A stretch of DNA of 31,994 nucleotides. It comes from a virus. Position 1 is the stretch's first letter. Every line of letters starts with the position of its first letter. Location: IMG/VR virus record IMGVR_UViG_3300044970_002139, positions 1 to 31,994 of that record; one strand, written 5' to 3'. The position numbers and the translations under genes were made by a program. Positions 20,618 through 26,319 of this stretch are shown here, piece by piece. The notes under the pieces were generated by a model. That model was not told the origin of the DNA. It ran no database searches and saw only the letters and a list, made by a program, of their open reading frames with translations.

Positions 20618-21183
20618 AGTGCCCCAACTGCGACCACGACGTGACCCGCGTGTTGGAGACCAGGCCCCGCGAGGACGGCGACCTGCGTTACCGGCGGTGC
20701 ATGAAATGCGCTCATCGCTTCCCCACCATGGAGCGGGTGTGCGTCAACAACCCAGGCGCCAAGGGCTACCTCGATGCGCCTGCCCTGCGGGTGGTGCCGG
20801 AGCCCCAGCAACCCGCCAAGGCGCCAGCCAAGGCCGCCCGCGCTGCTCGGTTCATGCCGGAGGAGGTGCCCGATGGCTTCGGCATCACCGCCGACGCCGC
20901 CCCCCTGCTGCTGCAGTGGTGGCGCGAATCGCGCCGCAGCAAGCACGGCTGCCGGGCCACCTGGACCGAGGCCGCCTGGCTGTCCAGCGCGAGCCGGGTG
21001 GGTGCGCTCCCGCCAGCCCGCCAGCTGGAGCTCTGCACCGCTGGGGTAGAGAACGGCTGGATGGCTCTCAAGGAGGACTACCTGGGCGCCCACAAGCCGC
21101 TCGGGTTGTCGCAGATCAGCCGCCGGCCCATGCCCAGGGACCCCGCCATGCTCGCCGCGCTGGAGGAGCCATGGCCGGCCTGA
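20614..21183 (+). CDS. NrdR-like zinc-ribbon protein with a phage-specific C-terminal domain
   Basis: A 189-residue protein with a strong Shine-Dalgarno (AGGAGGTGA) before the ATG. Residues 1-43 (CPNCDHDVTRVLETRPREDG...YRRCMKCAHRFPTMERV) closely follow the zinc ribbon of the ribonucleotide-reductase repressor NrdR (CPFC...S/TRP..DG...RRRxCxxCxxRFTTxE). The ATP-cone domain of NrdR is absent. Instead there is a Pro/Ala linker and a helical domain (LLLQWWRESRRSKHGCRATWTEAAWLSSASRVGALPPARQLELCTAGVENGWMAL) that recalls phage replication-associated proteins. It may mimic or interfere with NrdR, or be a DNA-binding replication factor. Confidence 0.65.
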   Translation: MKCPNCDHDVTRVLETRPREDGDLRYRRCMKCAHRFPTMERVCVNNPGAKGYLDAPALRVVPEPQQPAKAPAKAARAARFMPEEVPDGFGITADAAPLLLQWWRESRRSKHGCRATWTEAAWLSSASRVGALPPARQLELCTAGVENGWMALKEDYLGAHKPLGLSQISRRPMPRDPAMLAALEEPWPA

Positions 21184-21689
21184 CCCCCGAGACCTTCCTG
21201 GCGGTTGCCGAAATGGTGGCCGGCCACCTGCGGCTCAAGGAGGCCGATCGGTGGAGCCCCCATGTCTGCCGGCTCAAGCTCCACAGCTTCAAGGCTGAGT
21301 TCCCCGAGGTGAACGACCCGCAGCTGATGTGGGCCGCCGAGCAGTGGATCCAGTCCACCGACCCCCAGGCCTTCCACCGCTTCCCGGTTTGGGCTGAGCT
21401 GATGGCACCGCTGTACCGGACCGAGGGTGGGCTGGCCAACCGCAGCTGGGGCCCGAAGGAGGGCCTGCCCAAGTTCGTGCAGTTCAAGCCGGCCCAGCTG
21501 GCGCTGCTGCCCGAGGTGCCCGTCTCCATCCATGCCGCGCCCGACCCGGCCAATGCCCAGGCCTATGCACTGGTGCAGGGCAGCCAGCGGCCGGCGCTGC
21601 CGCCTGCCGACGAGGCCCAGGGCCTCACCGATGAACAGTGGCGGGCCTACCTGCAGCGGGTCAAGGAGGAGGCGACATGCAGCCCCTGA
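21171..21689 (+). CDS. Hypothetical DNA-metabolism-cluster protein, helicase-loader-like layout
   Basis: A 172-residue protein with GGAGGA just before its ATG, overlapping the previous gene. The N-terminal two-thirds is helical (TPETFLAVAEMVAGHLRLK ... CRLKLHSFKAEFPEVNDPQLMWAAEQWIQS ... FPVWAELMAPLYRTEGGLANRSWG), the sort of domain seen in phage helicase loaders and replisome organisers. I cannot assign a family. The tail is low complexity. A loader role would fit a phage that borrows host DnaB, but this is inference. Confidence 0.5.
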   Translation: MAGLTPETFLAVAEMVAGHLRLKEADRWSPHVCRLKLHSFKAEFPEVNDPQLMWAAEQWIQSTDPQAFHRFPVWAELMAPLYRTEGGLANRSWGPKEGLPKFVQFKPAQLALLPEVPVSIHAAPDPANAQAYALVQGSQRPALPPADEAQGLTDEQWRAYLQRVKEEATCSP

Positions 21690-21907
21690 TCAGCGGCGCC
21701 GCACTGCAGGGGATCCTCGAAAAGGGTCTGCTGCAGGGCTACTGGTCGATCGACCAGTTCAACCGCACCAGTCGGAAGGGCGAGCCGGTGTTGCCCACGC
21801 CTGGGTTCATCACCGAGCACCCGCAGTTCTTCGACAAGGCCCACCGCGATCTCGACGCCTACGCCCAAGGCGCGGGCAGCCGGATCCACAACCCCACCTC
21901 CCGATGA
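21677..21907 (+). CDS. Small hypothetical protein before polymerase-X-like gene
   Basis: Seventy-six residues with a good Shine-Dalgarno (AAGGAGGAGG) six bases before the ATG. The sequence (LQGILEKGLLQGYWSIDQFNRTSRKG...FITEHPQFFDKAHRDLDAYA) is mixed helical and polar with no motif. Its last codons form the first copy of a 33-bp direct repeat that contains the next gene's start codon. Confidence 0.55.
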   Translation: MQPLISGAALQGILEKGLLQGYWSIDQFNRTSRKGEPVLPTPGFITEHPQFFDKAHRDLDAYAQGAGSRIHNPTSR

Positions 21908-21912
21908 GCACC
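21880..21912 (+). repeat. 33-bp direct repeat, copy 1
   Basis: Identical over 33 bases to 22438-22470. It includes the end of the small preceding gene, the ATG of the polymerase-X-like gene and its first two further codons (Ser, Thr). Flanking bases differ immediately on both sides. Confidence 0.9.
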
Positions 21913-22422
21913 ACCACCAGTCGCATCCCCCTGGCCCAGGCCGAGGCAATCGCCGTGGGGGTGATGGAGCAGCTCGACCCGCACTGCGAGGTGATCAGCC
22001 TCGCCGGCAGCATCCGACGGCAGCGGCCCACGATCGGCGACATCGAGATCGTCTGCGTGCCGAAGCCCTACGACGCCTTGCCCCTGTTCGCCAGCGGCCT
22101 GGCCACCGTGGTGAACCAGTGGCCGAAGGTGCGGGGGGATCTCCCATGCAAGTACACGCGGCGGGTCCTGCCCGAGGGCATCAAGCTCGACCTGTTCATG
22201 GTCGAGGCCGATGGCTACGGCCTGCAGCGGGCGATCCGCACTGGCTCCGCAGAGTGGAGTCACCAGGTGCTGGCCAAGGCCTGGGTGCGTGGCGGGTTCC
22301 ACTCCGAAGGCGGTCTGCTTCGGCGCGCCGACGGATCGGTGGTGCCAGTACGCACCGAGCCAGAGCTGTTCCGCCTGATTGGCCTGGCCTGGGCGGACCC
22401 TCGTGACCGGGAGGTGGCCTGA
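21904..22422 (+). CDS. Minimal polymerase-X (pol beta-like) nucleotidyltransferase
   Basis: A 172-residue protein containing only palm and thumb elements of the DNA polymerase X family. The palm has AGSIRRQRPTIGDIEIV, with the Gly-Ser of the family and metal-binding Asp46 and Glu48, plus a third acid in IKLDLFMV (Asp96). The thumb part TGSAEWSHQVLAKAW...LFRLIGLAWADPRDRE matches the TGS...LF..lGL...P.eR pattern of pol beta. The 8-kDa lyase and fingers domains are absent. All metal ligands look present, so gap-filling synthesis or another nucleotidyl transfer is possible. Overlaps the preceding gene by ATGA. Confidence 0.82.
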   Translation: MSTTTSRIPLAQAEAIAVGVMEQLDPHCEVISLAGSIRRQRPTIGDIEIVCVPKPYDALPLFASGLATVVNQWPKVRGDLPCKYTRRVLPEGIKLDLFMVEADGYGLQRAIRTGSAEWSHQVLAKAWVRGGFHSEGGLLRRADGSVVPVRTEPELFRLIGLAWADPRDREVA

Positions 22423-22437
22423 CCTCCTCCCCAACGA

Positions 22438-22470
22438 CCGGATCCACAACCCCACCTCCCGATGAGCACC
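22438..22470 (+). repeat. 33-bp direct repeat, copy 2
   Basis: Exact second copy of the repeat, placed 15 bases after the polymerase-X-like gene. It duplicates that gene's start context, so it creates a new ATG that opens a 14-codon frame leading into the next gene. Confidence 0.9.
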
Positions 22471-22506
22471 TACACCACCCTCACCCAGCAGGCCACCAAT
22501 GACTAA
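22462..22506 (+). CDS. 14-residue coupling ORF
   Basis: MSTYTTLTQQATND, opened by the ATG in repeat copy 2. Its TAA lies eight bases inside the following gene, whose ATG overlaps its final codons. It may simply deliver ribosomes to the next start, since that start has no Shine-Dalgarno. Confidence 0.35.
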   Translation: MSTYTTLTQQATND

Positions 22507-23308
22507 CTGGACAGAGCGATTGCTTGAAGCTATCGACCGGCTGACCAGCCACGGCGACTCTCCCCATGGCCCTGGCCACAGGTTGATCCTGACAGTCGAT
22601 GTAGACGAGCTGGAGCGACTTGCGGCTGAAGCCCGCACCGCCCTGGCCCAGCCCGAGCCGGAGGGGGTGGGGCCGCCCGCCGCCCCGCCAGCGCCAGAAC
22701 CAGGGGAGGTGGCGGAGTTGGTGGATTGGTTAAACGCAAGCGCCCGTGAATGGGCGGACCTTGGCGAATACGACGAAGGTAGCAAGTGCCACCGCGCCGC
22801 TGACATCCTCACCCGCTACGCCCACCACACCATCGAGCAGCCCGCTGAGCTTCGATCTGGCCACGAACGGTTCGCCTATGGGAACGGATATGCGGATGGA
22901 TGGACGGCAGGCAGGTCTCCCCGCCCCGCCATCAAGCCGGACGGGGTGGGGCTAAGTGATGAGAAACTGCTAGACCTAGCCGATGATTGCGGCTTAGAGA
23001 AGCAGGAGATAACAACCTGGGACGGGGAAAGCAGAACTGTTGATCACGGCTGGGAATGCACAGACGCGCAGCTCGTGACGTTTGCCACTGCACTTATCAC
23101 CCGCTACGCCCGCCCCGCCATCGAGCCGGTGCCCGTGGCTGAGCGGCCATGGGAGCGCGAGAAAGGGTGGCGTGATCCTGATGGCGAATGCTGGTGGTGC
23201 CCACCAGACGGCCCGCTCTACTGGCAGATGGCCAACCCAGCACTGGTCTACGGCGGCTGGCTGCTCCCCCCCCACGCCATCCCGGTGCCCGGCGCGGAGG
23301 TGGGGTGA
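22499..23308 (+). CDS. Hypothetical 269-residue protein with Trp-rich C-terminal domain
   Basis: Residues 1-45 are helical, followed by a Pro/Ala/Glu linker and two similar central blocks (DWLNASAREWADLGEYDEGSKCHRAADILTRYA and LSDEKLLDLADDCG...ATALITRYARP), each ending in an xALITRYA/DILTRYA helix, so an internal duplication is likely. The C-terminus (RPWEREKGWRDPDGECWWCPPDGPLYWQMANP...WLLPPHAIPVP) is a Trp/Pro-rich motif that I recall as recurring in cyanophage hypothetical proteins. Function unknown. Confidence 0.6.
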   Translation: MTNWTERLLEAIDRLTSHGDSPHGPGHRLILTVDVDELERLAAEARTALAQPEPEGVGPPAAPPAPEPGEVAELVDWLNASAREWADLGEYDEGSKCHRAADILTRYAHHTIEQPAELRSGHERFAYGNGYADGWTAGRSPRPAIKPDGVGLSDEKLLDLADDCGLEKQEITTWDGESRTVDHGWECTDAQLVTFATALITRYARPAIEPVPVAERPWEREKGWRDPDGECWWCPPDGPLYWQMANPALVYGGWLLPPHAIPVPGAEVG

Positions 23309-23397
23309 TGAGATGGGACGCCTGGAGTGTGTTTTGGATTTGCTTCTTTGTTTATGAAATAGTCAACCAGCTTTATCCCCACGGAGTTCAACCATGA
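23308..23397 (+). CDS. 29-residue membrane peptide
   Basis: MRWDAWSVFWICFFVYEIVNQLY... is dominated by an aromatic hydrophobic helix. It starts at a TGATG overlap and ends at an ATGA overlap, supporting translation. It is notably less GC-rich than its neighbours. Confidence 0.45.
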   Translation: MRWDAWSVFWICFFVYEIVNQLYPHGVQP

Positions 23398-23675
23398 AAA
23401 CACCACCCCCACCTCTATCCCCCGCCGCGCAGGCTGTAAAAGACTCCGTGTTGTCGTTGTATGGCGACCAACGCGCTCGCGATATGGCGTGGCCGAGTGA
23501 GTCCCTTACCGCTGCCGCCGTGCTGGTTGCTGCAGTGAAACACGTCGCTCCACCAGAGCGCAATCCACACGGCTACACAAGTGAGCGAGAAGAGGACGTG
23601 CGTGCTGCAGTGGGCGAACTCCTGGGCGAACTCCTCGCCATCGCCGCCGAGCTGCGGCAGGACGGGCAGCCATGA
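23394..23675 (+). CDS. Helical hypothetical phage protein
   Basis: Ninety-three residues: a Pro-rich start, then helices (AAQAVKDSVLSLYGDQRARDM, SLTAAAVLVAAVKHVAP, VRAAVGELLGELLAIAAELRQ). The arrangement resembles short hypothetical proteins common in phages of freshwater bacteria. ATGA overlaps on both sides. No function assigned. Confidence 0.55.
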   Translation: MKTPPPPLSPAAQAVKDSVLSLYGDQRARDMAWPSESLTAAAVLVAAVKHVAPPERNPHGYTSEREEDVRAAVGELLGELLAIAAELRQDGQP

Positions 23676-23899
23676 CCTGGCCCACTGAGTACGAGGTCGG
23701 CCAGCCGGTGCGCGTCCACTACCAAGGCGGATGGCGCAATGGCCAGGTGGTCACCACCCGCACCCGCAGCTGCATGGTCCTGCTGGTGCGCGGCAGCAAT
23801 CAACAGACCATCAACATCCACGACCCCCGCAACATCCAGCCATGCCCAGCAACCAAGACGACCGGCTCGGCCTCGAACGATCAGCTGTCCTTCGGCTGA
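23672..23899 (+). CDS. Small SH3/Tudor-like beta-barrel protein
   Basis: Seventy-five residues; the core (YEVGQPVRVHYQGGWRNGQVVTTRTRSCMVLLV...TINIHDPRNIQP) alternates strands in the manner of a Tudor/SH3-like barrel (GQxVxV...WxxGxV). Such domains bind nucleic acid or peptide. Its 3' end overlaps the next gene by 58 bases in another frame. Confidence 0.5.
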   Translation: MTWPTEYEVGQPVRVHYQGGWRNGQVVTTRTRSCMVLLVRGSNQQTINIHDPRNIQPCPATKTTGSASNDQLSFG

Positions 23900-24015
23900 A
23901 AGCAGACGCACTGGAGAAGCTGCGCCTCGCGCAACAGAAGGAGAGCTACAGCGAACGCTGGTGGAATGGCTATGTGCAGGCGCTTGAGCACGTCCTTGCG
24001 ATGGAGCACGAATGA
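23842..24015 (+). CDS. 57-residue helical hypothetical protein
   Basis: Begins within the previous gene. Basic helix (RLGLERSAVLRLKADALEKLRLAQQKE) followed by YSERWWNGYVQALEHVLAMEHE. No motif. Overlaps the following ORF by ATGA, so it is part of the coupled chain. Confidence 0.5.
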   Translation: MPSNQDDRLGLERSAVLRLKADALEKLRLAQQKESYSERWWNGYVQALEHVLAMEHE

Positions 24016-24137
24016 ACAGTATTCACTTAATTCTAAAACCCTTTAATCCAGCCATGAAACTATTGACGATGTGCGCCTGGGCGCGGAACTTACGCCGCCG
24101 GTGCCGCAGGGCGCTGGAGATTGCGGAGCACAAATGA
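24012..24137 (+). CDS. 41-residue basic hypothetical protein
   Basis: MNSIHLILKPFNPAMKLLTMCAWARNLRRRCRRALEIAEHK: an AT-richer start then an arginine-rich helix (ARNLRRRCRRALE). Start and stop both overlap neighbouring ORFs. It may be an independent DNA-binding peptide or only a coupling frame. Confidence 0.4.
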   Translation: MNSIHLILKPFNPAMKLLTMCAWARNLRRRCRRALEIAEHK

Positions 24138-24364
24138 TGGGCTGGAGCGAACCAAAGCGCTACGCATTTGAGGACCCCAAGCCGAAGATCGGCCCCGGCC
24201 TCAGCCGTCCCAAACCCAAGGAGTCGGCCAGGCTGTACCGGCTGCAGGTCAAGCTGCCTGACAATCCTCAGATGATCATCACGATCCCTGCCCCAACCCG
24301 TGGCAAGGCGATCATGTACTGCAAAAACCGCTGGCCTGGCTGTGATGCGGAGGCGATCGAATGA
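24134..24364 (+). CDS. Basic hypothetical protein upstream of exonuclease
   Basis: Seventy-six residues from the first of two adjacent ATGs. Pro/Lys-rich N-terminus (PKRYAFEDPKPKIGPGLSRPKPKES) and a beta-helix C-terminus (ARLYRLQVKLPDNPQMIITIPAPTRGKAIMYCKNRWPGC). The second part could be a small strand-helix module. Coupled to the next gene by ATGA. Function unknown. Confidence 0.55.
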   Translation: MMGWSEPKRYAFEDPKPKIGPGLSRPKPKESARLYRLQVKLPDNPQMIITIPAPTRGKAIMYCKNRWPGCDAEAIE

Positions 24365-24597
24365 AGGTTGTCACGCTCGATCTGGGGGGCGGAATGTCCG
24401 CCAGCTGCCATAGCGTCGGGCCAACGGGTCGCTGGTTCGTGGGATACCGCAAAGGCACCAGCGCCCTGTTTGCCGATGCGCAGCGGCTGCGCCGGTTTCT
24501 CTCGCTGCCGCCAGGCACGCCAGGCCGCCAGGCCTTTGACGAATGGGCGAACAGCCTTGAACACCCCGAGCCGACCACGAATGAAAGCCCTGATTGA
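24361..24597 (+). CDS. Hypothetical protein overlapping the exonuclease start
   Basis: Seventy-eight residues with a compact strand-rich N-terminus (MKVVTLDLGGGMSASCHSVGPTGRWFVGYRKGTSALFADAQRLRRFLSLPPG). It overlaps the exonuclease gene by 17 bases. No family recognised. Confidence 0.5.
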   Translation: MKVVTLDLGGGMSASCHSVGPTGRWFVGYRKGTSALFADAQRLRRFLSLPPGTPGRQAFDEWANSLEHPEPTTNESPD

Positions 24598-25342
24598 CAC
24601 CGAGGTCTATCTGTTCCGCGCCGCTGCAGCGTGCGAAATGGAAGCCGAGTGGGCCCCTGATGACTGGACCTACATCTGCCGCCACGGCGATGCGCAGGCC
24701 CTGTTCCAGGACTCGATCGCCGAGATCCTTGACACGGTTGCGAAGGCAACTCATACCCTTGCCGCTATGCGGCCGGTGCTGGTGTTCTCCGCTGGTGTGT
24801 CGTTCCGCTATGGCGTGTGGCCCACCTACAAGGCGAACCGGAAGAAGCACCGCAAGCCGGCCGGCTACCGCAAGCTGAAGGAGTGGGCCGCCAATGCCGC
24901 TGTCTCCCGCGGGTGGGAGGTGGTCGAGCTGCCCGACATCGAGGGGGACGACGTGCTTGGCGTCCTCTACGAAGAAGGCGACGTGATCTGCTCCATCGAC
25001 AAGGACATGCTCACCCTCCCCGGCTTCCACTTCCGCAACGGGGAGGTCATCGAGGTGAGCAGGGCCGAGGCAGATCTGAACTTCTACACCCAGGTGCTGA
25101 CGGGTGACGCCAGCGACAACTACCCCGGATGCCCCACCTTCGGCCCCAAGACCGCCGAGAAGTGGCTGGCCGGGCACAGCGATGAGGCCGACTTGTGGGC
25201 CATGGTGAGACGTGCCTACGACTCCAAGGGCCTTGACGAGCGCTACGCCATCACCCAGGCCCGTTGCGCACGCATCCTCAGGCCAGGCGAATACGACCTC
25301 AGCACCCACACTGTCCGCCTGTGGGAGCCGCCGGTAACGTAG
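24581..25342 (+). CDS. 5'-3' exonuclease (T7 gp6 / FEN family)
   Basis: A 253-residue exonuclease starting MKALIDTEVYLFRAA, with the first metal-binding Asp at position 6. Family blocks follow in order: VWPTYKANRKKHRKPAGY (arch), DIEGDDVLG, SIDKDML, and the helix-3-turn-helix QVLTGDASDNYPGCPTFGPKTAEKWL. T7 gp6 degrades host DNA to supply nucleotides and removes primers and concatemer flaps. It is the last DNA-metabolism gene before the virion block, as in T7. In T7 the helicase-primase and polymerase lie upstream of this gene; here only small genes do. Confidence 0.92.
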   Translation: MKALIDTEVYLFRAAAACEMEAEWAPDDWTYICRHGDAQALFQDSIAEILDTVAKATHTLAAMRPVLVFSAGVSFRYGVWPTYKANRKKHRKPAGYRKLKEWAANAAVSRGWEVVELPDIEGDDVLGVLYEEGDVICSIDKDMLTLPGFHFRNGEVIEVSRAEADLNFYTQVLTGDASDNYPGCPTFGPKTAEKWLAGHSDEADLWAMVRRAYDSKGLDERYAITQARCARILRPGEYDLSTHTVRLWEPPVT

Positions 25343-25352
25343 CGATGTCTGC

Positions 25353-25529
25353 ATGGATGCAGTGTTTCCACTCGTCTCCGACGAACTGATTGCCAGGCTG
25401 GACGACACCTTTGGCCGAAAGCCTGATCGCTCAATGAGCCATCGGGAGATCGACCACTGGATCGGCGAGCAGTCGGTTGTGGACTGCATCAAGCGCTGGC
25501 ACGCCGAACAGCAAGGGGGCCTGGGTTGA
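25353..25529 (+). CDS. 58-residue conserved cyanophage-type small protein
   Basis: MDAVFPLVSDELIARLDDTFGRKPDRSMSHREIDHWIGEQSVVDCIKRWH. A SxREIxxxxGxxSVVxxL core of this sort recurs, from memory, in short proteins just upstream of the portal in cyanopodoviruses and some cyanomyoviruses. Its stop overlaps the next ATG as TGATG. Function unknown; the location suggests packaging or virion assembly. Confidence 0.6.
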   Translation: MDAVFPLVSDELIARLDDTFGRKPDRSMSHREIDHWIGEQSVVDCIKRWHAEQQGGLG

Positions 25530-25930
25530 TGTGCATGGGTTCATCGCCGCCGCGGGCCACGATCACCGTGCCCGACTACGAGCGCTTTGACCGCATGGCT
25601 GATCGGCAGATCGGCCTGATGCAATCGAAGATGCAAGGCAAGACGCTGATGGCGCAGGACGCCCTCAACCAGGCCCTGGCCGGCCAGCAAGCGGCGCAGA
25701 CCCAACTGCTCGCCGCGCAGGAGGCAGCCGCCAACGCGACTGCTGCAGATGCGCAGCGCATGGCCGCATTGATCGGCACACCCCCACCCGAGCCCACTGC
25801 CAAGGCGCCCGTGATTGGCGACAGCCGCCAGGGCATGGACCCCGCAGAGGGCAAGCGCAGCCTGCGCATCGACCGCAAACCCCGCCCCCGATCGTCGGCG
25901 TCAGCGGGCCTCAACATCGGAGGGTATTGA
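25529..25930 (+). CDS. Virion/tail-assembly protein, gp7.3-like copy 1
   Basis: A 133-residue protein beginning MCMGSSPP and ending in RSLRID...SASAGLNIGGY, with a Gln/Ala-rich helical centre (MQGKTLMAQDALNQALAGQQAAQTQLLAAQEAAANA). The C-terminal SLxI...G(L/I)NI motif resembles, from memory, the end of T7 gp7.3, which lies directly before the portal gene as here. A virion or tail-assembly role is therefore likely. The next gene has the same N- and C-terminal motifs. Confidence 0.55.
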   Translation: MCMGSSPPRATITVPDYERFDRMADRQIGLMQSKMQGKTLMAQDALNQALAGQQAAQTQLLAAQEAAANATAADAQRMAALIGTPPPEPTAKAPVIGDSRQGMDPAEGKRSLRIDRKPRPRSSASAGLNIGGY

Positions 25931-25932
25931 TC

Positions 25933-26319
25933 ATGTGCATGGGATCCCCCCAGCCTCCCAAGGTCGTCCAGCAAGGGCCGACCCGGCAGGAAATGAAGCA
26001 GCAGACGGCTGAGCTGAAGGAGGTCAAGCAGGACATGAACGCCCAGCAGCAGGACTTCCAGGCGCAGCTCCAGGCGCAGATCGACGCCGCGGCCGAGGCC
26101 GCTGCTGCCGCAGCCGCTGAGGCGCAGCGCATCACCGAACAGCAGCAGGCCAACGCAGCCGCTGCCAGCCAGGCCTACATGACCGATGTCAGCCAGCAAG
26201 CCAACAGCGGCGCAGCGCTGACCACGGCAACGGCGCCAACGGCACCCGCGCCCCGCCGCGCCAGCCTCACTATCAATGGCCAGAGCCGCGCAGGCGCAGG
26301 CCTGAACATCGGCGCATGA
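25933..26319 (+). CDS. Virion/tail-assembly protein, gp7.3-like copy 2
   Basis: A 128-residue protein beginning MCMGSPQPP and ending RASLTINGQSRAGAGLNIGA, so it shares both ends with the preceding gene. The middle is a long Gln/Ala/Glu coiled coil (QEMKQQTAELKEVKQDMNAQQQDFQAQLQAQIDAAAEAAAAAAAEAQ). It overlaps the portal gene by ATGA. The pair looks like a duplication with diverged centres. Confidence 0.55.
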   Translation: MCMGSPQPPKVVQQGPTRQEMKQQTAELKEVKQDMNAQQQDFQAQLQAQIDAAAEAAAAAAAEAQRITEQQQANAAAASQAYMTDVSQQANSGAALTTATAPTAPAPRRASLTINGQSRAGAGLNIGA

